From the NCBI RefSeq assembly GCF_025698545.1, contig NC_068565.1:496001-560000 (forward strand): a stretch of DNA of 64,000 bases. Direction: 5' to 3'. Within the stretch, counting starts at the first letter, position 1. Each line of letters opens with the position of its first letter. The notes below the pieces were generated by a model. It made no database searches and was not told where the DNA came from. It was given only the letters and a program-made list of their open reading frames with translations. The translations under genes and the position numbers were made by a program. Origin of the DNA: Gossypium raimondii (taxonomy: Eukaryota; Streptophyta; Magnoliopsida; Malvales; Malvaceae). Shown here in pieces: positions 1 to 13,977 of the stretch.

Positions 1-186
1 TTTTTTTGGATTTTTTATATTTTTTTCCTTTCCATGAAAATTGACTCTGAAAATCTGCTTTTTTTTTCTTTAATGGAACCAAAAGTCGTTGCATCATTTT
101 CTTTTTTTGCTTGAAGTTGGTGGCAGTTAAGTAAGACCCGCCAGTCTTGAAATTTTGGACACAATTTTATATATAGTTGTGATAAA

Positions 187-218
<32 letters not shown>

Positions 219-2238
219 CCCCTAAACTTGTTAATTATTTCACTTTGGTATTTTTTTTAATCCATTGTAATATTTTAATTCGACAATTAAACCCATTTTG
301 AACAAAGATCCTCCCAAAATATTTATAAGGGGCGGATCCTTATGGGGCCTAGGGTCTTGGGCCCCCAAAATTTTTTAGAAATCTTGATTTTTTAATTTTA
401 AAAAATTTTAATTAGGCCCTTATATTTTTGAAAATTTTCATTTCTCCTTTGAAGTTATTTAAAATTTTTAATTAGGCCCATTTAATTTTGAAAATTCTCA
501 TTATTCTTTTTTATTTTTTTAAATTTTAATTAAGCTCTTTTTTTTTTTGAAAATTCTCATTAATCTCAGGAAACATTAAATTAGACCCCCAATTTTTTAA
601 CTATCAAATTTTGTCCCAATTTTTTTTGTCACTTTCAAACAAATTTTGAGTTAATCAGTTCAACCCCTTTGTTCGAACCATTATATTAATTAATTTTGAG
701 TCCTTCCGATCTAGCCTTATTCCAGTAATACTGGTTACATCATCGAATCTTGACAGAATCCAAGTTCAAGGACCAAACTGGATCTAGTTGCCAAGTTCAT
801 GGAACAAAGTAGAACAAAAAAAAGTACAAGTACCCAAGTGGACCTACTTGCCAATTTCAGGGCCAAAAACTATATTATCCCTAAAAAATAGGTTTCATTA
901 TTCTCTATAAAAAGGTTTAATTTTGATTTTACTCCTTTTACTATGTTAACATTTTAGATTCAATATTTTGACTTTAATTTTGCATAATTTAATTCCCTTA
1001 CTAGTGTTATTGGTAGATTACAAATAGGTAACATTGTTAGTTGTCGTTCAACTATGGTTAATTTTTCACATAAATAGTTAAGAATGGACAATTGTTCTTC
1101 TAGCCTCCTTAAAATAATAAAATTTTAAGTTATTTAATGGTAAATTACATTTTGACCCATTAAATTTGAAAATTCAATTTCTCTCTAAAATGAAAATTTA
1201 TAGTTTAACCCTCAAGAAATTACAAATTTTATGTTAATACAATGATAAACTATATTTTAGCTTTATAAATAATTTATAAATCAATTCCCAATCAAAATTT
1301 TTTGACTTCACCATGTGTAAGTTTAATTAATGAGATTCAACTAATAATAAATTTATATATTAAATGGTAAACCAATTTTTTAAAAAAATCACATCACCAC
1401 TTTTACGACAATAACCAATAATAATGTTATCGGTTTAAACCTAATAATAACATTACAAAAATAGAATAATAGAATTATATCAAGTTAAACCGAATACATT
1501 AAATCTCAAATTTTAGTAAAACGAGAGAGACTAAATCTATAAAAAAGTTAAAATTATATCTAGAAGGTTAAAATATGCCATAAGTCTCTATACTTTTTGA
1601 AAATTTTGAAATTTAGTCCCTATACATTTATTTTTAGAAATTTATCCTCTACTTTTTGATTTTAAAATTCAGGTTCAACTATTAATAATGTTAAAATTAT
1701 TTTGTTAAATTTAAGTTTATTACAATGTTATTTTTTTAATTATAATAGCTACCTATTGAGTATTTCTTTTATTTCAAAATTTCATGATAAAACTTTAACA
1801 AAAAAAATTATACTATTAATAGTTATACTTAATTTTGAAATATAAAAAATACATAGATTAAATTTTTAGAAAAAAAATATAGGAGGTAGGGTAGATATAA
1901 CTTATCTAGAAAAGTTATAATAAATGTTCTTTTCTTCAATTATTGATAATTGGAATTTGGGCATCTAGATTTGACGTATGTTTCAATTATCAATAATTGA
2001 AATGATTTAACTAATTTATGTTTGATTTTTAATTGCTTTTTAGTGTTTTTTTTCCTTTCTAATTTTGATGGTTTATTTATCTACTTTTTGATGTAATAAA
2101 GATGTGCCCCTTATCTAGAAAAAAGAAATATTGCAGACTATAATTACATGGTGGTAGACTTTGTAAATTGACCGTGGAAAAATATGAAATAAGAATTTTT
2201 GAACATAATTATTATTTTTATTGAATTTGAATGAGCTG
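1..2238. other. Intergenic AT-rich DNA without a gene
   Basis: I see no coding signal on either strand. The stretch has a short TA run near 187-210 and phrases typical of small plant transposon relics, such as alternating 'tagtcc' and 'ggacta' tracts around 600-1000. One recognisable element begins at 1566 and is listed separately. Confidence 0.6.
1566..1912. repeat. MITE family C, copy 1 (degenerate right end)
   Basis: The left end reads GGTTAAAATATGCCATAAGT, the same terminus as the better-preserved copies at 23945-24312 and 53966-54560. The right end near 1890-1912 is decayed and its exact limit is uncertain. Element type is inferred from the shared terminal inverted repeats of the other copies; there is no coding capacity. 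Confidence 0.5.
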
Positions 2239-2246
2239 GTTCCTAA

Positions 2247-2685
2247 TAGAGGTGCTCATGGGTCGGGCGGCTCGGCCCGGCCCAACGGCCCGTCCAAAAC
2301 ATGGGAGGGTTTGGGTAAAAATATAGGCCTGAAATATGGGCTTAGGCAAAAAAATGAGACCCGTTTAGAAAACGGGCCGGGCCTTGGGCACCACTTTTTT
2401 GGCTCGGGCCCGGCCCCAAATATAATAAATATATATATTTTATTTTTAAAAATATTTTAAATTTTTTTTTATTTTTAAAATATTTTTAAAATATATTTTT
2501 TAATTTTCTAATTTTTTATTGTGTTTATTTAAAAAATGGGTCGGACCGGGCCGGGCCCAGACTTAAAATTTTTTCCCCGGGCCGAGCCTGAATAAAATTT
2601 TAGTCCCATATTTTGGGCCGGGCCCGGGCCTAGGACACGGGCCCAAATTTTTTTATGGGCCTGGCCCAGCCCATGAGCACCTCTA
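2247..2685. mobile_element. hAT-type MITE, GC-rich ends, 8-bp target duplication
   Basis: The element starts TAGAGGTGCTCATGGG and ends with its inverted repeat CCCATGAGCACCTCTA. It is flanked on both sides by the 8-bp direct repeat GTTCCTAA (2239-2246 and 2686-2693), the target duplication size of hAT transposons. The arms are rich in GGGCC/CCGGG words around an AT-only centre. A second copy with its own 8-bp duplication lies at 35483-35970. No transposase is encoded, so it would depend on a hAT transposase supplied elsewhere. Confidence 0.88.
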
Positions 2686-2693
2686 GTTCCTAA

Positions 2694-4426
2694 GGTTGAC
2701 TCTCATAAAGTAGAAATTTGGGAATAAATTTGAGATAAATTTAATATGTAAATTTTGATTTAATATGTAATTTGATATATATCCAAATATTATATGAAGG
2801 TATAATTTTTAAATATATAAAAATCTTGAAAAAATATTGAATATATTTTGTATCAAATATGCATATAAAAGTGGACTAAATAGCTTGACTTGCTTTAGGT
2901 CTAGTTTGGGTTTTATAAATAATAAAATAATTTTATATTAATATTGATATTTTGTAATTGAATTTAAATGAAAACATTTTTAGTAAGACGATGTGAAATT
3001 TTAAAAGGTTATTTTGAAATTAGGTTTTATCTTGACACTGCCCAACTAATGAACATCTTTACTTGACTTATTTGGTTAAATTAAATGATACGATTTCATT
3101 TTTAATCTTATAAAATTAATAATTTAATTTAATCCTTTTTAATCATTGGTTAAATAAAAAATATCAATCTCAAAAATTAATAATTCAATTTAAATTATTT
3201 TTAATACAAAAATTTTAACTTTAAACCCTTAATTTTATCTAAATGCCTGATATAAAATTTTCGATTTCACCTTTGTTTGTTTATATATTCGAGTCTCACA
3301 ATCCAACCCGAATAATATAAAAATAGGGGAATGGTGGGGATCGAAGAGGAGTGTTCCTTACGATCTGACTAATTCAACGGAAGAAACATTCTTTTTTCTT
3401 TGTACAAAGTTGACAAGTAACCCTTTTTCTTTATTTGCCTTAATGATTTGCCCTAACAATTGCTTTTAAATTTCTCGAAAGTTGACTATTGACTTACTAT
3501 TTCTTTCTTTTGCCTTATTTTTTTATGTAATTATATTTATTCATTATTATCGGATACAATAAATTATTAATATACTATTCGTAAATCAATTAAGAGACAT
3601 CGGATAAATTGATAATAGCTTATTTTAAGTTAGAAATATTTTAAGTTCGGATAATTTTCTAAGTTTAACTACATGGCCTTTTAAGAACAAATTGAATTGG
3701 ATCAGGTTTGGATTTTAGTTTCTAGATTTGGAGATATTTGAAAAGTCCACTTAGATGGTCATGACTCATATTTAGACTTTATTATGGGCTGTGCTACTTG
3801 TGGTTGCCTAAAAAGTGAAAGGATTTGGAAAAAAAATGGGAACCAGTGTCTAATTGATTCAACTACTAATCTGGTTATTAAAACACTACCATCGAACTTT
3901 TATATTTTTTAAGTTTAGGGACCAAAATAAATCTAGTTGCTAAGTTCATATATTAAAGTAAATAAAAAATGTACAAATATAAAAATAAACCTAATTTTCA
4001 AGTTTCAAGTTTAAGGCAGAAAATAATATTATTTCTATAAAAAAATGTGTATAATTAAAACACACACAAACAGTAATCAAAAGAGCAAACAGTGAAAAGA
4101 ATGCACATGTCATTCTTTCATATCAATAATGTCATTACAAAGCTAAAGACCAATACAAGAAGGTGGTCAATGCCACCAAGCAATATCTTTGTGCACTATG
4201 ATATATGGTATCATTTAGCAGTACATTTTTCTCAGAATTTGTCTCATACAATAAAGAAAAAAGCCAACAACAACAACAGCAATTCAATGCCATCTATAGT
4301 TCCTTTATTCTAGATGAACATAACTTCTGCTATCTATGTATAATAATATTTCGAAATAAGATGCAAATAGTTTAAGATTGTACCCGGTAGGGATGAACAA
4401 TGAACGATAATTTCATTGGCTTCAAA
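2694..4426. other. Intergenic region and 3' flank of the NQR-like gene
   Basis: AT-rich sequence without a supported gene. The last few hundred bases before 4427 probably hold the 3' UTR of the minus-strand oxidoreductase gene. The open frame at 4092-4313 has no recognisable protein features and I treat it as chance. Confidence 0.5.
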
Positions 4427-7400
4427 TCATAACTTAGCCATTTGATGTTCAAAGCTTGGATCGATGCAAACGACAACCTACAGAATTTTGACAGTAATAT
4501 AAACACATTAGAGGTCTAGGTTGGTTTACTTGAATGCTCCCAATTTATTGAAAATTTGTGCTCACCTTGCCAGTACTTTTACCCGAATGCAGATACTCAA
4601 CAGCATCCGCAACCGAATGCAAACCTGAAAATCTTTTCTGGTCTATTACAACCTGTTACAGCATGTTAGGAAAGGTTTCCTAGAAGTATATCAAACACAG
4701 AACAGGATATATGTATTACCTTAAGCTTTCCTGAAGAGTAAAGATGAAACAGTCTAAGTAGGTGTTCCTTCCATAAATGGCCATACTGTACCAGGACAAA
4801 GCCAGACTGAAAAACAAAAGCTATTTTCAATTCAATCGAAGTATCAAACCACAAGATTTGAAATGCCAAAGTGCGAAGATGTATAAACATATACGATAGG
4901 ATAGAAACCACAAAATTCGCGATAACCGGAAAATGGGAAACATTAGCTCAATGAATTATCCTAAATCTATATGTATTTGGCTACAATATTGGCTTTTTTT
5001 TCATATTCTCTGAAGCTAGTCGTTTCTATCTCCAATGATACACAAACACCGCATGGATACACGAATCTTGAGGTTATAACGAAAGTATTTAAGACAAAAA
5101 TGTCAAACACAAATAGTTTAAGAGAAATGAAGAGTCACATGCGCAAATTTTACCGATTACATACCACATTTTGGCTTTTGGACAAAAGCTTCTCAAGTCT
5201 TGGGTAGTTTAATGGCGTCCACCCATTTTTCCTTTTATACTGTAAATACGAATAAGAAGTAGAACATCAGAAGCTGTAAATGATGTTAAAAACTAAAAGT
5301 TAAGGTCAAAGGCAACAAAATAAGAACAGTAACTTCCTTTTAAAATTTTAATCTCATTAGTAATAATAATAACCTGAGAGATTAATCCTATCACAATAAG
5401 TCGTCCACGGATAGCCAAAGCATCAAGACACAAATCAAACATGTTACCACCAACAGATTCATAAACAATGTCGACTCCTTTAGGAAACTCCTTGAGAGCC
5501 TGAAAGACTAAAAGTCAGATGTTCTTTTCACGAAACCAACCAAATGCAGAAATTATGCAAACTGTGGTGGGATCAGTCTCCAGAAGATTGGACATTGTAT
5601 GGATGATGATAAATGATGGCAGCTGAGATCTTTAGTCATGGAAGAGAGTGTTGAGATTAATCTCAGAAGTTTGGCCATGGATGATGATTAAAAGGATGCA
5701 ATAGTTTGAGAGTTCCAACTTCCAATCTATGTTTACTCGAATTCGGTTGTGAGTTTCAATGTAGGTAGGTGTCTGAAAAAAAAGCAGAACAATTGAAAAG
5801 AATTTCAGATACATACAGTTTTGACATCTTCAGCTTTATAGTCTATGACTCGATCAACCCCCAATTCTTTCAAAAGCCTTGCCTTTTCTTTTCCTCCGCA
5901 CGTCGCAACAACCTTATTTCCTGCAAGCTTTGCAAGCTGCAAATGTCTCTCTTATTAAAAGATGCTATAAAAAAGCAAACAGAAAAGATAAATCCAGGGG
6001 GGAAAATCTTGTTGAATCCATGAAACAAACCGTATTATCATGAAATATATCTTTGAAGATGTAAAATATGGTCATATAAAATATATAATTGAAGATGTTT
6101 TGGAAAATTAATGAAATATCATAATTCAGTATGAATAAAACTAAGACGAGTATAGAATAAAGCCTATGTTAATAGGATTCAATATGAGAGTCAGATACTT
6201 GTACGTGTTCAACATAAAACTGCTGAATTTTAAATTTTTTATATATTTAGAGGATTATATTATGTACCATATTCGAATATGTGCGAAACATTAAATGAGT
6301 ACTTCAAGACGCTTAGACTTTATTAAACAAACGATATGATAAAACACATTCACGTTGTGTTCAAATTAACTTTTGTATTGTAATAATACAAAGAGTTATC
6401 TGTTTATGTAAATTTTTATATGCTCATAGTTTCTTACATATACAAATTCAGCTACTGGAGAAATATCACTGAGTTCAAAACAAACCTGGACTGCAAATTG
6501 CCCAGTCCCACCTGCAGCAGCAGTTACAAGGACAACTTGTCCGGATTTCATCTGACCAACCTATAAGATAAAAAAAGGGGATCGGTAGTTAAGTTACTCG
6601 AATCTGGAAGTGTGTATTGGAAATGGTATATGTTTAATATGGATATGTTGATTTCTTTTTAAGTCCTTTTATATATTTGGAAAATTTTTAGAGGATCATA
6701 TTCTTATAACCATGATGTTATATGCACCAAATATGAATGTTTACATACCTTCAGAGTTAAACTTTTCATAATTAGGTGACCAAAAAAAATTTACTAATAA
6801 TTGGATGACTACTAGTGTAGTTTACTTAAAGTAATCATCTAAAGTAAGAAAAAAATTGCTATAGAAACGTACTTTTTCTAAAGCGACTGATGCTGTTAAT
6901 CCTGAAGTAAGCAAAGCAACAATTTCTGGATCAGGTCTTGGAATGGGAAGTATGTGCTTTGAAGGAACCTATGTTTAGTTGCAATATCCAATAATTATTG
7001 AACAATATAAATATGGTTTAAAAAGAGATTGAAATAGATGATGAAACAAGACCTTTATAAACATAATAAAAATAAAATTGATTTATACCTTCACAAATTC
7101 AGCATAACATCCAAAACTCATGAGAGCAGCAGGAGTTCCAACTTTCAAATTTCTTACAGAATCTCCAATGGCAGCAATTATTCCCACTGCCTGTAACAGC
7201 AAAATTGAACCATAATCATAGGATATCTGCTTAATTCAACATTAAATTAACATTTTAATGCGGATATCCAGTCCACTACCATTTCTAATTTTTGACATTT
7301 AATTAATATTTTATTTCTTCACCTCAAATCCAGCGTCAAATGGAAGAAGGGAACTAATTTCTTCCTTGGTTCCTTGAAAATACCGACCTGCGCTAAAGTT

Positions 7401-10400
7401 CACCTGTGTGTAACATATTATTCAAAAAGCACACAAATAAGAACATTGTCTACAATTTATATATCAAAGAGACGTACAATTATACAGGATTCTTATACTC
7501 GGGATTAATGAGATCAAAAGTTGAGTGCAGAGAAGAAATTAATTAAAGAAAAGGGTAAAGGGAAAATCAAATGAATCATAAATGAAAAAGCATAATAAGA
7601 AAACTTACATCACCTGCGTTTACACCAGCATAAATGACTTTCAGAAGAACTTGGTCTAATTCAAGAGGAAGTTTCAATGGTGCACTTATTATATGGGTTG
7701 AATCACGAAAATGGAAACTCAATGTATGCACAACACTGAAGAGGAAGAGCAGAAAGGCCCAGCTCAGTATCTTTAATAAACCAATAAACAAATATCCTAT
7801 ATTTATTAAATTTGTTACTCGGGATGAGTACTGCTAACGAATATATGTTGCAGACGAGTATACTCAATATTTTTAAAATTTTCATACATTTGAATATCAT
7901 ATTCTCGTACCAATGTTCAATTTTAAAGATCATGTCCTTATTAACCTGATAATAAATTGCTCCCAAAACTTCGAAGCTACGCTTTCAAGACTCTTACATG
8001 TTGTCCTAAAACCGTAGCTTTCTGAAACCATGCAAGAACTGAATCTATGTTTAAGCTGGCGAAGAAATTATGAGCTTTTTTTTACTTACAGTTTCTTGAA
8101 GTTGTGAGGAAGTCGGAAACCTAAAGGAGCTTGGAACGAGATCATGTCGTTCCTGGAACTTGAGGAAGAACGCACAGTGTATTTTGCTTCTTCAGCTGGA
8201 GTAGGCCAATACTCCAGTCCTCGGCGGTTTGTAATCCATAGGCAAGAACCAGCTCTGCTTTCATCAGTGATAAGCTCGAAAGCACCTAGAAATATTATGC
8301 ATAAGTGCATAGAGAGTTAACAGAAATCATTAGAAGGGCAAAATCTAGATTTTGATTTCATTATTATACCAATGTTTTATATAAGTATATTATACCTCAA
8401 CTACAATTATAGTATGAGAAGTTATATTAATAAGATCAGGATATACAAAATTTTCTAAGTTTATTTTTATACAATATTAAGGGTAAGAAATTGAGTAACA
8501 CAGTTCAAATTTATACCAAATAAATATCTAATAAGAGTTTTAACCATCTTCATTCAAGTCAAGATAAATTTATTTTAATTTAGTATATTAGTTATGGTAA
8601 TATTGTATTAAATTAGAGTAATGGAAAAAAATTCATCGTTTCTAGTGCAATATATGAAAATATTATTACATAACAATTTTAAAGATGCCCTTTGAGATAG
8701 ATGGCAAAGAACTTATTATAATTTTATAGTATATAATCTAAAATTGTTTGAAAATATCCGTTGCCCAAATCTCATTTGGACTAAATAAAAAGTTTATTTA
8801 TTATTTCAATAATAGATTGAATGTAAAACTGGCTATCAATTATAAGTAATTTTTTTCCCAAAAGTGATATTAAAATATTAATTTCCTTTCATTCTACTCA
8901 AAACACAATGTCAACCAATAAAGATGTGACACATGGCACATTATTACGGGACATCATACACTTTTGGGGAAGAATGACGAAATTGAAAATTTAAATACCT
9001 CATTTGTCAAAAAAATTAGGTTTCTAAGTGAAACATGGTATAGTTTAAAAGTCAATTTTGTAGTTAATCCATTTAAAATAATAAAATATTAATAATTTTA
9101 AAGAATAATAATAATTTATTATTGAATAATAATTCAAACTAGATCAAATTGGTTAAAATAACAAATTATTTAGCCCGGCTCTTAAATAGATTTATTTTGA
9201 GGCACTTATTAGCAAAACCCCAAAATATATACCTTTCACCACCATTTCCATTGGCACAAAGCCTCCCATTAGTGAAATCAATTTGGGGTCCATTTTTTCT
9301 ACCATCTCTGTTCGAACAAACTACATGAAAGTTCAAAGGCAAATCATATTAAGAGAAACAGTTTTCGGAAGGCTAATGCTAACTATGAACACCGAAAATC
9401 TTAAAATTAACTAAAGATTTTTTACCTCAGGGCAAAGAACATTAACACGTATTCCTTGACGTTTGTAAGGAGTTAGTGACCTAGTAAACATGATAACACC
9501 TCCTGGAAAACAAATATTTTAAGCAGTTCGTCAAATTTCATAAATGTGTTATACACATAGACCCCTTTCGTTAAGATATTTATTAACACCAACTCATTCT
9601 GAATATATGCGTTTTCCCTTTCTCGTACTAATCTCTGCAAATAATCTGATAAATTTATTAGAGCCGAGGATTTAAATAAGACAATAAATAAATTATGAAG
9701 GTGTTGTCTTTAGAGTTATATTATATTATATTATATTATTTATATTTAAAAATAGATAAATTAGTCTTTTAAGTCAAAAATAAATCAATTTTTTATTAAA
9801 AGTTTCATCCATTTTATGGTTAAGAAATTGATTAATGTGCATCAATATAATGTGCGCATGACACACCATATAGCATTATCCAATTATTTCATCAGCTACA
9901 TAAATTTTTAATAGTACAAATAGATAAATTTTTTAATAAAACGGACTAATTTATTTTTTGATCTAACACACAAGATTAAACTGTTTTTTTAAGTAGAGAT
10001 ACTTTTACCAAATAAAATATTGAACCGAATGACAAAAATGAATGCAAACCTTTTGAGGCAGAGTAGACGGGGCCCAAAAACAATGGATAAAGACCAGCAG
10101 AGGACGCTACATTGATGATCACCCCTGGCTTTTGCTGAGCTTGCATAGTTTTAATCTGTTAAAAAAAACTCGTAAACAATCAATCCATTGCTGCAAATTA
10201 GGATTGCTATCAAAGCAAAAACTGCAGAAAAATTAATCATAGTGGAAACATTACAGCGAGTCGAGTACAATCAATAACTGCTACAAGGTTGACATTAATG
10301 GTGTGCCTCCATGTCTTGGTCCCATCTGTTTGATCATCCTTAAATGGCACTGGATTGCCGATGCCGGCGCTGTTAATACAAATATCCAGTCCTCCAAATG

Positions 10401-11312
10401 TAGCCACATGCTTCTCAAATGCCAAAGTTATATCTCCTATTTATGAAAATAAAAATCAAATGAATATATATTTTTAATTATGTATTGGATAGGAGTACAT
10501 TGAAGAAAATGATCGAGCAAGTTATAAACAAAGGATCAAATTGGTTTTTCTTGGATTAGTATCTATCATTTTCTCAAACACTAAAGTTATACATTTTATT
10601 TACGAAAATTGAAATCAAATGAGTATATAATAAAAATGTACCTGATATGAATATAAATAAATATCAAACGCATATGCTTGAATTAGAAATTATAATTTTC
10701 TCAAATGTAAATTCCTATTTGCCAATGAATGTATGTTTGAATATGAGATATAAGACACTTAAAAGAGGAAAGAATTTATTTGGATTAGTAACACAATCAT
10801 TTTCTCAAATGCTAAAGTTATACCCCTATTTGCAAAAATCGAAATCAAGCGAGTGTATGTTAAAATAAGTACTTTGAAGAAAATGATCAAGCAAGTAATA
10901 AACAAAGAAAACTTCAAATCGAACTTACTTGGATTTGTAACATCACATTTAACAAAAATAGCAGAATGAAACTCTAACTTTTCATGGAATCCGGAATTCT
11001 CTTTCTCAACTAAACAAGCAACTTCCTTCCCTTTCTCTTCAGCGAAATCTACGATCGTGACAAATAATCCTTTCCTCGCCAAAGCTAAGCTCAACGCTTT
11101 ACCTGCAAAAAATTCAATAAAATCAAACGAGTTACTTCATTCGATCCGCTTTACAATCGATCACATCGAATCAAGTTCATAGATCCTCCGAAAACAAATA
11201 TGATACTGAATTTTTTTTTTAAAAGGAAAAAGAAAGTAAAGATTTCAAAAATTTTACCGATGCCGGAAGCTCCGCCGGTGACCAAAGCTGATAAGCCAGG
11301 TTTAAGCTCCAT
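4427..11312 (-). CDS. NQR: Fused short-chain dehydrogenase / zinc-binding-type quinone oxidoreductase (NQR-like), 18 exons
   Basis: Exons in transcript order: 11258-11312, 10929-11102, 10255-10436, 10050-10155, 9426-9502, 9233-9320, 8090-8285, 7609-7735, 7323-7403, 7089-7190, 6873-6968, 6486-6560, 5817-5936, 5374-5499, 5165-5239, 4720-4806, 4566-4652, 4427-4477. All junctions are GT-AG and the 1905 nt encode 634 residues. Residues 1 to about 290 are a short-chain dehydrogenase: the cofactor loop TGGASGIG is at 12-19, INSAG replaces NNAG, and the catalytic YSASK has Tyr168 and Lys172. Residues from about 293 on are a medium-chain (quinone/enone reductase type) domain with its nucleotide loop AAAGGTGQ at 442-449. 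The protein ends in AKL, a known peroxisomal PTS1 tripeptide. The fusion and length match Arabidopsis NQR (At1g49670, from memory). Substrate is not deducible; an NADPH-dependent carbonyl/quinone reductase in peroxisomes is inferred. Confidence 0.93.
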
Positions 11313-11405
11313 TGTTTCTTTGTAAATCAGTATTGTTAAGAGCTATGAAAATGCTTAACGGCCTTGTTTGACCGCTATGCTTTGATTTTCAAGGTAATGT
11401 TAGAT

Positions 11406-11413
11406 TATTTATA
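11406..11413 (-). promoter_or_regulatory. Candidate TATA box of the NQR-like gene
   Basis: TATAAATA on the minus strand lies 94 bp upstream of the start codon at 11312. Position and sequence fit a plant core promoter, but the transcription start was not determined. Confidence 0.45.
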
Positions 11414-11440
11414 GTAAATATAAAATTATTTATTTGGGTA

Positions 11441-11442
<2 letters not shown>

Positions 11443-11480
<38 letters not shown>
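11443..11480. repeat. (TA)n microsatellite
   Basis: About 19 uninterrupted AT/TA dinucleotides, 130 bp upstream of the NQR-like start codon and therefore in its promoter region. Length is likely polymorphic. A similar run sits at 25507-25547 in intron 1 of the CGI121 gene. Confidence 0.8.
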
Positions 11481-11486
<6 letters not shown>

Positions 11487-12074
11487 TGAATCCAATTCAC
11501 TTGTCATTATGTTTTGTATTTACTGAATATTGGATGGCGCCAAAGGGTGGAGGAGGAATCAAAATGGTATAATAATATTTTAGTCTCTTTAAAATTTTAA
11601 AATTATATAAGTTAATGTAATGGTAAAATTGCATTTTATCGCTTAAGATGATGAAATTTCAATTTAATCATTTTAAACATTGTTAATATACTATTTGGTA
11701 TCTGATTTTAATTTTAATATTCAATTTGATACTAGAAGTTTTTTATCTCAATTTGGTACTTGAGTTTAGATTTAATATTCAAAATGGTATCTGAGTTTTT
11801 TTTCCATGGACAAGTCTAGCAACCCATCAAAAATACCTTTATATGATATAAATTACGTAGTATATACAAATCTAGGGTAAACTACAATAGTAGTCACCCA
11901 ACTATGTCTTTTTCTTTTTTATCACTCAACTATGAAAAATTACAAAATGGTCACTCATTATTCAATTTTGTCTTTTTTGGTCATCAACCAACACAAAATT
12001 TAAAACACCCAGAATTTCAAGATAAATAAGTTTCTTTTTGTCTAAGTACATTTTCCGGACCTAATTTCTTTTTA

Positions 12075-13970
12075 TCAAAAATCTCATAAATTTTAAACAC
12101 ACATTCCGACCTTTGAACAGGTTTAATAGGTGATATTAAATATTTGAATCAAACTCTCATACTATACTCTATGATAATCTTGCCACTAAATCCTTTGAAA
12201 AATATGAAATAAGAATCTTAGAAAAGTTAATTACTATATCCTTTGGAAATTTTTTCCTCAGCTTTGGAATTTAAGTTCAACCTGTGGAATAAAAAATTTA
12301 TGTTGTTTCGATTTTCATTTATTTTTGAATTATTTATATTTAATATTCGTTTTCGATATAGTCAATTATAATTATATAAATATACTATTTTAAAAATATA
12401 TATATATTAAAAATTAATAGACTCACATGTAACACATATCTATTTTCAATCAAGGAAACTATAGGTCCAAGATGGAAAATACCTTTTTCTCTTTGGAAAA
12501 AATGGACAAGTCTCTATTTTTTTTCCAATAAAAATAATTTTTCTTGTTGAATATTGACTATTGACTTACATTTTATTTGTTGTAATTATTTTCCAGATCA
12601 TGTAATTCTATTATTTTTTTCTATAAAATGAATATGAATTTATTATATAATCAGACGTATTTCGATTATATTAGGGGTGAGCATTCGATCGAATCGAATC
12701 GAATCGAATCGAAAATTTTTGAATTAATCGAGGTTTCGAATCTCATTTTATCATCCTAACTTTATTTGAAGTTTTCTCGAATCGAGTTGAGTGAGATGGA
12801 TTCGAATCCAATCCAATCGAATCGAATATATTTGTTCGAGTTAAATTTTAAAAAATAATTTTGGGTCCTTATAACCACTGTCACTCATCGTAATAAAATT
12901 TGTCCACCTTAATCAAGTTTTTTATTAACTTTCATCACCTCATAATTTATTTATTAATTTTTTATACTGGTTAGCTTCTTGCTTAGTTGTTTTAATTATC
13001 TTCAGATTCTTGTCACTATGTATTTTAGAATTAAAAATATATTAATGTAAAAATATAATTTTTTTAATAAAAGTTATTTTAAAAATAAAATGTGAAATTG
13101 ATACCAATATAAAATTTTAACACGAATATTTTATGGCATAATATTAAAAAAAAATTGGAGGGAAAATATTAAAAAAAATTGGAGGGGGGAGGGTTTGGGG
13201 TAGATGGGAGGTGGGAGGTGGGATGGGAAAGGAATAAAAGTTTTAGGGGAAAAGTGGGAGGGAGTAAAAATTTTGGGGGAAAATAAAAGGTTTTGAGGGT
13301 TTTTGGGAGTAAAATTTTGAGAAAAAGTAAATGGGAGAGTAAAATTTTGGTGGGAAAGGGAGGGGAGTAAAAGTTTTGGGGGGAAAGTGGGAAAGAGTAA
13401 GAGTTTTGAGGGAAAAGTAAAAAGGTTTGGGAGTTTAGGGTAAAAATGTAAAATATTATAGTTTGATATTCAAATTATTCGAGTTATTCGAATTCGAAAA
13501 CTCAACTCGATTCGAACTCGAAATTTGAAAAAAAATCGAGTTGATTCGAATAACTCGATTCGTTTAACTCGAAATTCGATTTTTTTTCGATTTTTTCGAG
13601 TCGAATTGAGTTTTGCTCACCCTTAGATTATACAATGCGGATAGTAACTAATATCGATTATATTATGTATTAATTATCTATGTGAAATAAACGTGAATTA
13701 TCATGTAAAGTTAGTAAATATTAATTTTTTTTATTTGGTGTTTTGACTAAAAACACTAATTTAAGGGCTAAAAGATCTTAAAATTTAAAAAAATAATTAA
13801 AATAATTTTTTTTATAAAATTATCTATTATGTCAAAATAAAATTGTGAGTTTAAGTAATTCTTACAATGTTTACGCAAGTAGACTTGCTTTATAGTAAAC
13901 TCCATTCTTTTCTTAATTTCCGTCCACATTACTATTTGATAATAATGAAATTTTATTTAAATTTAATCAT
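12075..13970 (+). repeat. Tandem duplication, copy A (interrupted by hAT element)
   Basis: From the words around 'aaaatctcataaatttt' at 12079 to 'tttaaatttaatcata' near 13965, this segment repeats almost base for base in copy B. Copy A is longer because it contains the element at 12672-13625; without it the unit is about 0.94 kb. No coding frame is shared, so the unit looks like duplicated intergenic DNA rather than a gene. Confidence 0.85.
12672..13625. mobile_element. hAT-type non-autonomous element inserted in copy A
   Basis: The ends are inverted: it begins TAGGGGTGAGCA and ends TGCTCACCCTTA. It is flanked by an 8-bp direct repeat, GATTATAT on the left (12664-12671) and GATTATAC on the right (13626-13633). 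Sub-terminal arms carry many copies of TCGAATCGA / ACTCGA words. The centre (about 13150-13440) is a purine-rich, G-run minisatellite. There is no transposase. Copy B of the host duplication keeps the unoccupied site GATTATA at 14572-14578, which confirms both the insertion and its boundaries. Confidence 0.88.
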
Positions 13971-13977
13971 ATATTTT

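Noticed and set aside
2221-2460. 79-codon frame over the GC-rich segment
   Set aside because: It lies within a hAT-type MITE, begins at a non-ATG codon and is mirrored by the same artefact in the second copy.
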